Below, in pieces: positions 59,687 to 64,000 of a DNA stretch of 64,000 nucleotides; position 1 is the first letter of the stretch; each line of letters starts with the position of its first letter. The DNA lies in NCBI RefSeq assembly GCF_027857615.1, contig NZ_JAQIFT010000014.1, positions 61,170 through 125,169 of the forward strand. The letters run 5' to 3'. The notes beneath the pieces are model-generated. The model ran no database searches. It worked only from the letters and a program-made list of their open reading frames with translations, and was not told the DNA's origin. The translations under genes were made by a program, and so were the position numbers. This stretch comes from Holtiella tumoricola. Its GTDB lineage: Bacteria > Bacillota > Clostridia > Lachnospirales > Cellulosilyticaceae.

Positions 59687-60604
59687 CTTACTTTCCCCTC
59701 TCTTTATATCTTACTTTTTTATATATAGTAGCCTTTTTTACATATAGCATTATAATTAGATTTAATTTAACATATTTTTATAATAAATTGTTGATTTTTA
59801 AGACAAAATGTTTTATTATAATAATGAAATATATTTCAAGTTAAAAGAGACGACTAACAGGCTTATTATTGCTAGTACTCTACCTCAAATAGTGACCTCT
59901 ATAGTAACTAACAAGCTATACCGGTACTCACTTCTATAATTACTTTATCACAGACATATATCTCAACTAAAGATATTATACCTAACACTACAAACATAGT
60001 ATTCTGCTATTGTTACCTTCAATATACTACAAATAGTGACACCTAATAACTTGTTATTACTAATACACTATACTAGTACTTACTTCTATAGTCACTTTAT
60101 CATAAACATATATCTTACTAAAAATACTTTACCTAAAATTACAGTCATAGTAATTTCCTACTGTTACCTTTAACATACTTTAAATAACTACAACTAATAA
60201 CTTGTTATTACCAATAAACTATACTAATACTTACTTCTATAGTCACTTTATCCTAAACATATCCCCTACTAAAGATGCTTTATCTAAAACTGCAGGCATA
60301 GTAACCTTCTATTGTTACTTTTAATATACTTTAAATAACGGCACCCACTAACTTTCATATACCATCCAAGTTACAATATAGGAAACACAATTAAATATTT
60401 TACTATCACTAATATATCACTCTAATAATGACTCTATAGTATTACATGTGATTTTAAACATACTATATTTACAATTAATCAATACCAATATAATTCATTA
60501 TGAAATAATTAAACTATTTATTAATGCGCCGTTATATCTTTATATTAATACAATCATCCCAAAATCATTTACACGTGCATCTATTGGCAAATATACATAA
60601 AAAT
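59687..60604. other. Large non-coding interval before the tRNA cluster
   Basis: These 918 AT-rich bases hold no gene on either strand with a ribosome site. The centre is an array of degenerate repeats (59885-60345). The rest (60350-60600) is AT-rich without features I can name. Confidence 0.6.
59885..60345. repeat. Degenerate tandem repeat array, period about 150 bp
   Basis: Three copies are visible. 'CTTCTATA' followed by CACTTTATC-like sequence recurs at 59931, 60083 and 60234. 'CTAATAACTTGTTATTA' recurs at 60043 and 60194. 'TATTGTTACCTT' and 'AAACATAT' recur in step. A worn partial copy precedes the first. Each unit has the small inverted repeat AATAAC-TT-GTTATT and AGTGAC...GTCACT. No coding frame is conserved. 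Confidence 0.75.
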
Positions 60605-60634
60605 AAAAGCCTTACTCATATGAGTAAGGCTTTT
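60605..60634 (-). terminator. Terminator of the six-tRNA operon
   Basis: AAAAGCCTTACTCAT and ATGAGTAAGGCTTTT form a perfect 15-pair palindrome 6 bases past the last tRNA. On the minus strand ATTTTTA follows. Confidence 0.9.
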
Positions 60635-60640
60635 CGCGTA

Positions 60641-60711
60641 AGCGGGTGATGGGAATCGAACCCACGTGGCCAGCTTGGAAGGCTGGAGTTCTACCATTGA
60701 ACTACACCCGC
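60641..60711 (-). tRNA. tRNA-Gly (anticodon TCC)
   Basis: Acceptor GCGGGTG/CACCCGC, anticodon loop CTTCCAA and T arm GGGTTCGATTCCC. Decodes GGA. CCA not encoded. Last gene of the six-tRNA minus-strand cluster. Confidence 0.95.
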
Positions 60712-60743
60712 GTGTAAATTATAAATATTATTTTTTAAAAAGA

Positions 60744-60824
60744 TGCGGGTGAAGGGAGTCGAACCCCCACGCCAATGGCGCTAGATCCTAAGTCTAGTGC
60801 GTCTGCCAATTCCGCCACACCCGC
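60744..60824 (-). tRNA. tRNA-Leu (anticodon TAG)
   Basis: Acceptor GCGGGTG/CACCCGC, anticodon loop CTTAGGA, long variable arm (CGCCATTGGCG) typical of Leu, T arm GGGTTCGACTCCC. Decodes CTA/CTN. Confidence 0.95.
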
Positions 60825-60827
60825 ATA

Positions 60828-60900
60828 TGAGCCACCGGAGGCTCGAACTCCGGACCACTTGATTAAAAGTCAAGTGCTCTACCAACTGAGCTAGTGACCC
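60828..60900 (-). tRNA. tRNA-Lys (anticodon TTT)
   Basis: Acceptor GGGTCAC with GTGGCTC (two G-U pairs), anticodon loop CTTTTAA and T arm GAGTTCGAGCCTC. Decodes AAA/AAG. It lies only 3 bases from the Leu gene. Confidence 0.94.
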
Positions 60901-60926
60901 ATGTTATGAATTGTCCATTTGGACAA

Positions 60927-60998
60927 CAGGGCTAGGAGGATTCGAACCTCCGAATGCAGGAATCAAAATCCTGTGCCTTACCGCTTGGCGATAACCCT
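60927..60998 (-). tRNA. tRNA-Gln (anticodon TTG)
   Basis: Acceptor AGGGTTA/TAGCCCT, the Gln-typical ATCGCCAAGCGG D region, anticodon loop TTTTGAT and T arm AGGTTCGAATCCT. Decodes CAA/CAG. A small inverted repeat TTGTCC-ATTT-GGACAA separates it from tRNA-Lys. Confidence 0.94.
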
Positions 60999-61039
60999 AA
61001 GTTCATATGCTTGAAACTTTATTTAGTTGAAACATATAG

Positions 61040-61114
<75 letters not shown>

Positions 61115-61122
61115 ATATATAA

Positions 61123-61194
61123 TGACCCATAGGAGAATCGAACTCCTGTTACCGCCGTGAAAGGGCGGTGTCTTAACCGCTTGACCAATGGGCC
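61123..61194 (-). tRNA. tRNA-Glu (anticodon TTC)
   Basis: Acceptor GGCCCAT/ATGGGTC, anticodon stem CCGCC/GGCGG around CTTTCAC and T arm GAGTTCGATTCTC. Decodes GAA/GAG. First gene of the cluster. Confidence 0.95.
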
Positions 61195-61285
61195 GTCTCT
61201 TGACTACTTCGTTATTCTAGCACACTGATTGACGTATGTAAATAGGTTTTTATAATTTTTTTTAAGAAATTTTATTTAAACCTTG

Positions 61286-61313
61286 TTTACAGCCTATTTA
61301 AAAGGTGTATACT
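61286..61313 (+). promoter_or_regulatory. Promoter of the small gene at 61.4 kb
   Basis: TTTACA (61286-61291) and TATACT (61308-61313) are 16 bases apart on the plus strand, leaving a leader of about 125 bases. Confidence 0.5.
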
Positions 61314-61445
61314 ACAAATAAGGGAACTTTCTACTAGTATTCCCAACATTTTAATTATTATTTATCGACTTTTTAACATACAATATAATGTAAAACACTC
61401 TTACACTTACCATTACAAAATTTCTATTAAAGAAAGGAAATGCTT

Positions 61446-61715
61446 ATGAATAAAGAGGATTTTGCAAAATTTTTGTTAGATGATCGTCTTGAAATAGAAT
61501 ATGACAACAAAGTCTTTACTAAAAAGATTAAAGGTGCTTTAAACAAAATTAAAATTGGTGATGAACTTATTTATGAAGTGCATACAGAGAAAAAGCTTCT
61601 TATTGTAGTAGAAGCTCTATATTGTACTTTTAATAGAGACGCTTATTGGGATGTGGCTAAACTTGCTCAGTTAGAAGAAGTTATTGCCGATCCTCATACT
61701 TTAGTACGTATTTAA
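61446..61715 (+). CDS. Small conserved-looking protein, unknown
   Basis: ATG 61446 lies 6 bases after AAAGGAA; the ATG at 61440 abuts it. The 89-residue soluble protein alternates strands and charged turns (DFAKFLLDDRLEIEYDNKVFTKKI, KLLIVVEALYCTF) and ends in a helical stretch WDVAKLAQLEEVIADPHTLVRI. No family is recognised. It has its own promoter and terminator. Confidence 0.65.
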   Translation: MNKEDFAKFLLDDRLEIEYDNKVFTKKIKGALNKIKIGDELIYEVHTEKKLLIVVEALYCTFNRDAYWDVAKLAQLEEVIADPHTLVRI

Positions 61716-61728
61716 ATTATTATATATC

Positions 61729-61763
61729 AAAGGTGTAGCTCTATTCTAGCTACACCTTTTTGT
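61729..61763 (+). terminator. Terminator of the 61.4-kb gene
   Basis: AAAGGTGTAGCT and AGCTACACCTTT flank a loop of about 8 bases, then a T run. Confidence 0.85.
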
Positions 61764-61869
61764 CTAGCTTTATAACTTCAAATTTATTTGTTATTCACAT
61801 AATGTGTATGATTACCTCTACTTATCCCCAAATCACTCTATTTTATTGGTACTAATGTGTACAACTTTT

Positions 61870-62772
61870 TCATTTATTACTTTTTAAAATAATTCTTGTC
61901 AGTTGTTCTTGATTAAGAAAAGGTGCCCAATCACTCAATATACTTTTATCAATTTTATCATTTAAGGCTTTTTGTACTACTTTATCCTTTTGCTCGCCAT
62001 TTATAAAAGGCATCATATCTTCTATATATTCATAAGAACTATTTTGGCATATTCTTTCGATTACCAAATCTTTTTCCTCCTTAGATAAGAAAGGATATAA
62101 ATCTTCTAGATTAATTATTTTATTCCTTTCAAAAAAATAATTAATGAGCTTTTCTCTGTGATTTCCATTTAAGAAAGGATAAAAATCATCTAAGTCATAT
62201 TCCTGTTTCTGATTTATATAATGGTCTATAAGCTGATTCTTATGTTCATTGTTTAGAAATGGATAGATTTCTGATTGTAATCTAGCCACTTTACCAGAAA
62301 CTATCGCCTGATTAATAATTTTATCTAATACATTAGCTCCTAAAAACGGCAAAAATTCCTCTATTTGATCTAAATCAATCTCTACTTCTTCCATAATCTC
62401 ATCTAATACCTTTGGCTTTGTAATAGGCGCTATTTCCTTTAAAAGCTCTGCTTTATTTTCTAATTTCTTTAAAATTTCTTTTGCCTCTTCAACTTTTTGA
62501 GTTGCTAAATCATTAATAAAAGTCTCTTCTTCTAAATTAATAGATTCTTTTTCTTCTAAAGCCTTTTTCTTTCCATTCAATAATTCATCAATAGAAATAT
62601 CAAATAGTTTAGCAAGCTCTGGCAGAATTGTAATATCCGGCAAAGACTCTAGCCTCTCCCATTTAGATACTGCCTGGTGTGAAATATGAAGTGCATCTGC
62701 TACATCTGACTGTGTCATATTAGCTTCCTTACGAAGCTGTGCAATAAAGTTCCCTACATTATTAATATTCAT
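61870..62772 (-). CDS. XRE-family regulator with C-terminal PFL repeats
   Basis: This 300-residue protein has an XRE helix-turn-helix at 7-62 (IAQLRKEANMTQSDVADALHISHQAVSKWERLESLPDI). A Glu/Lys-rich coiled helix (about 70-115) follows, then five or six repeats of about 33 residues centred on FLPFLG, IYPFLN, FYPFLN, LYPFLS, MMPFIN and WAPFLN. Each repeat is probably a helix pair, so the tail would form a solenoid that could bind a partner protein. GGAGG precedes the ATG. It is monocistronic; target unknown. Confidence 0.8.
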   Translation of the reverse strand: MNINNVGNFIAQLRKEANMTQSDVADALHISHQAVSKWERLESLPDITILPELAKLFDISIDELLNGKKKALEEKESINLEEETFINDLATQKVEEAKEILKKLENKAELLKEIAPITKPKVLDEIMEEVEIDLDQIEEFLPFLGANVLDKIINQAIVSGKVARLQSEIYPFLNNEHKNQLIDHYINQKQEYDLDDFYPFLNGNHREKLINYFFERNKIINLEDLYPFLSKEEKDLVIERICQNSSYEYIEDMMPFINGEQKDKVVQKALNDKIDKSILSDWAPFLNQEQLTRIILKSNK

Positions 62773-63285
62773 TTGTATTCCTCCCTGTTAGCTTTGTCTT
62801 AAGCTTACCAAATCAGAATACCCTATTCAATAAACCTTCAGTTGAATCTAAGATTAAGATAAATACAACTAACAGTTGCATGTCTCAATGTCTTTTGCTA
62901 CTGGGTTAAGTAAGATAAGCTTTGTAGAATTAATAGTACTTTTAATCTAAACTCGGAAATGATTATACCCTTCACATGAAGGATGTTTAGAAAATGGATC
63001 ATGTAGTTTTACTATTTCTCTACCGGAAGGGGTATGATGTGATGGGCTGTAAGGTAAGTTGTTGTATAGAAACTTCCTCCACAGACTTTTTAGAGAGGCT
63101 TAGCGAATGGAATCAAACTGGTTTTAAGGAAATGTCTGAAGAAAAGTGCACTTCTTTTCTGAGTTTTGATCGTTAGTTTGATGAAATGAACTTAGCCTGT
63201 CTTAAAAGTTGAGGACTAGAAGTTGGAATACAATAAGCTTACCTACATGCCCTACACTTAACCAAATATTTATTCTATTAATCAA
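62773..63285. other. Unassigned gap with a possible small Cys-rich peptide
   Basis: These 513 bases have higher GC and less T-run content than other gaps here. I recognise no known RNA (not RNase P, tmRNA, 6S or a known riboswitch by eye). A 44-codon frame at 63042-63176 has GGAAGGGG 9 bases before its ATG. Confidence 0.4.
63042..63176 (+). CDS. Possible 44-residue Cys-containing peptide
   Basis: The peptide begins MGCKVSCCIETSSTDFLERL and contains four cysteines and an amphipathic middle. A well-placed GGAAGGGG site precedes the ATG; a longer frame from 62994 has a worse site. No promoter or partner is evident, so it may be chance. Confidence 0.3.
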   Translation: MGCKVSCCIETSSTDFLERLSEWNQTGFKEMSEEKCTSFLSFDR

Positions 63286-63288
63286 AAT

Positions 63289-63313
63289 AGAGAATGTAGA
63301 ATCTACATTCTCT
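63289..63313 (-). terminator. Terminator of the DUF503 gene
   Basis: AGAGAATGTAGA and TCTACATTCTCT form a perfect palindrome. On the minus strand ATTTTGATT follows, right after the stop. Confidence 0.75.
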
Positions 63314-63603
63314 TAAAAATCACTTATAATTTCTCTTTCAATATCCAATAAGTCTGCCTCAGTATTTTCTTCAATATAGCCTATAATTTGATTTATTATA
63401 GCATCAGCAGCCTTTGTCTCGTTCGTTACAATACTAAAACCTATTATTACTGTTTGATGAACATCCATAGCTTCTACTTCAGCTATAGATATAGAAAACT
63501 TACTCCTTACCTTGCCTAGGAGGCTTCTAATAATCATACGCTTTTCTTTTAGTGAATGTACCCATGGGGCATATAATTTAAGTTTACACATTCCTACAAC
63601 CAT
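63313..63603 (-). CDS. DUF503 family protein (YlxP-like)
   Basis: The 96-residue protein has the DUF503 pattern CKLKLYAPWVHSLKEKRMIIRSLLGKVRSKFSISIAEVE, with the usual helix and strand order. The family is often encoded with rbfA and infB; here it stands alone next to tRNA-Gly. Function is not established. AAGGAG precedes the ATG. Confidence 0.9.
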   Translation of the reverse strand: MVVGMCKLKLYAPWVHSLKEKRMIIRSLLGKVRSKFSISIAEVEAMDVHQTVIIGFSIVTNETKAADAIINQIIGYIEENTEADLLDIEREIISDF

Positions 63604-63698
63604 TACTTCTTCTCCTTACAGATGAGCTATGAATTTTAATAGTATCAGTATACAACCATATATCTATTGTAATAGGTAATAACAAAAATTATACAACA

Positions 63699-63728
63699 AA
63701 AAAAGGCTTTCGAACTATCGAAAGCCTC
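63699..63728 (-). terminator. Terminator of the rRNA operon after tRNA-Gly
   Basis: GGCTTTCGA and TCGAAAGCC pair around a 4-base loop. On the minus strand a seven-T run follows, just past tRNA-Gly. Confidence 0.9.
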
Positions 63729-63733
63729 TACAG

Positions 63734-63806
63734 AGCGCGAGACGGGACTCGAACCCGCGACCCTCTCCTTGGCAAGGAGATGCTCTACCAACTGAGCCAC
63801 TCGCGC
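63734..63806 (-). tRNA. tRNA-Gly (anticodon GCC)
   Basis: Acceptor GCGCGAG/CTCGCGC, anticodon stem TCTCC/GGAGA around TTGCCAA and T arm GGGTTCGAGTCCC. Decodes GGC/GGT. It lies 5 bases after 5S rRNA and is the last gene of the rRNA operon. CCA not encoded. Confidence 0.95.
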
Positions 63807-63811
63807 ATAAA

Positions 63812-63928
63812 TTTGGCAACCACCTACTCTCCCGGTCCGTCTCCAGACAAGTACCATCGGCCGCTTTAGTCTTAACCTACGTGTTCGGTATGGGAACGGG
63901 TGTTTCCCTAAAGCGCATCGTCACCAAA
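63812..63928 (-). rRNA. rrf: 5S ribosomal RNA
   Basis: On the minus strand it starts TTTGGTGACGATG, contains the conserved CCCGTTCCCATACCGAACACG and GACCGGGAGAGTAGGTGG, and ends GGTTGCCAAA, which pairs with the start. Length about 117. Confidence 0.96.
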
Positions 63929-63982
63929 AATGCTTAGAATATTTAGTTTAAGTATAAAACCTCATACTCTCAAAAACAAATA

Positions 63983-64000
63983 CTGCAATCAATTAACCTA
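63983..64000 (-). rRNA. Possible 3' end of 23S rRNA
   Basis: On the minus strand the last bases read TAGGTTAATTGATTGCA, matching the expected end of 23S rRNA after ACTAATAGG, placed upstream of 5S as in an rRNA operon. Too short to be certain. Confidence 0.4.

Noticed and set aside
59885..60345. CRISPR array
   Set aside because: The period is about 150 bp, the copies are similar along their length rather than short repeats with unique spacers, and there are no cas genes.
63645..63857. Minus-strand 70-codon frame
   Set aside because: It overlaps 5S rRNA, tRNA-Gly and the terminator.

Overview
This looks like a chromosomal segment of a low-GC, anaerobic, spore-forming Firmicute of class Clostridia. 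My guess is the Lachnospirales, perhaps near Cellulosilyticum, but no taxonomic marker was searched. The signs are AT-rich DNA, strong AGGAGG ribosome binding sites, pyruvate:ferredoxin oxidoreductase, AdhE, a flavodiiron protein, a GerA/SpoVAF-type germination protein, a long SRP RNA with an Alu domain, a T-box leader and a DUF3881-like protein. Most genes are ordinary chromosomal housekeeping or regulatory genes. I see no prophage, insertion sequence, integrase or CRISPR array.

Layout. 1-2.6 kb (minus): an envelope-sensing operon of a glycine-rich membrane protein, a DUF4097-like protein and a truncated membrane-anchored sensor. 2.7-4.8 kb: a membrane-anchored MutS-like ATPase and a YkgJ-type cysteine-cluster protein. 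4.8-9.8 kb: an ABC exporter (two permeases and an ATPase) with a NarL-type two-component pair, in the same order as B. subtilis lnrJKLMN. 9.8-14.6 kb: the conserved recR-ybaB-dnaX-SRP RNA-tadA block, interrupted by an ArsC/Spx-like gene, a chagasin-like gene and a YbjN-like gene. 14.7-18.1 kb: germination protein, a second chagasin-type inhibitor and two small membrane proteins.

18.2-23.5 kb (minus): a maltose operon of LacI regulator, alpha-glucosidase, PTS EIICB and a MapP-like phosphatase. Two matching operators lie 124 bp apart around its promoter. 23.6-31.6 kb: tRNA-Arg, a DUF3881-like protein, DegV, a polysaccharide deacetylase with a coiled-coil partner, and a PL8 polysaccharide lyase whose SLH-like tail is broken by two compensating frameshifts. 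32-36.3 kb: tRNA-Arg, a MenA-type prenyltransferase, a divergent NMT1-type ABC importer and a TetR regulator. 36.6-42.2 kb: D,D-carboxypeptidase, small zinc-ribbon/TM2/DUF2752/DUF4190 membrane proteins, serS with a T-box, and a sugar O-acetyltransferase.

42.5-50.5 kb (mostly plus): adhE with a long structured leader, a class I glutamine amidotransferase-like hydrolase, a secreted copper-amine-oxidase-fold protein, a protein with exact 177-bp internal repeats, a patatin and a peroxiredoxin. 50.6-59.7 kb: feoAB with a Cys-rich partner and a DtxR/MntR-type repressor around a shared palindrome, then PFOR and divergent FprA with PerR-like boxes between them, and a BirA-like protein that has lost its ligase motifs. 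59.7-64 kb: an intergenic array of about 150-bp degenerate repeats, six tRNA genes, a small unknown gene, an XRE regulator with PFL repeats, a DUF503 gene, tRNA-Gly and 5S rRNA, the end of an rRNA operon.

Themes. Fermentation and redox (PFOR, FprA, AdhE, peroxiredoxin, iron uptake) cluster at 42-59 kb with candidate iron- and peroxide-responsive operators. Envelope and carbohydrate functions dominate the first half. Family names come from recognising motifs by eye; no search was run.
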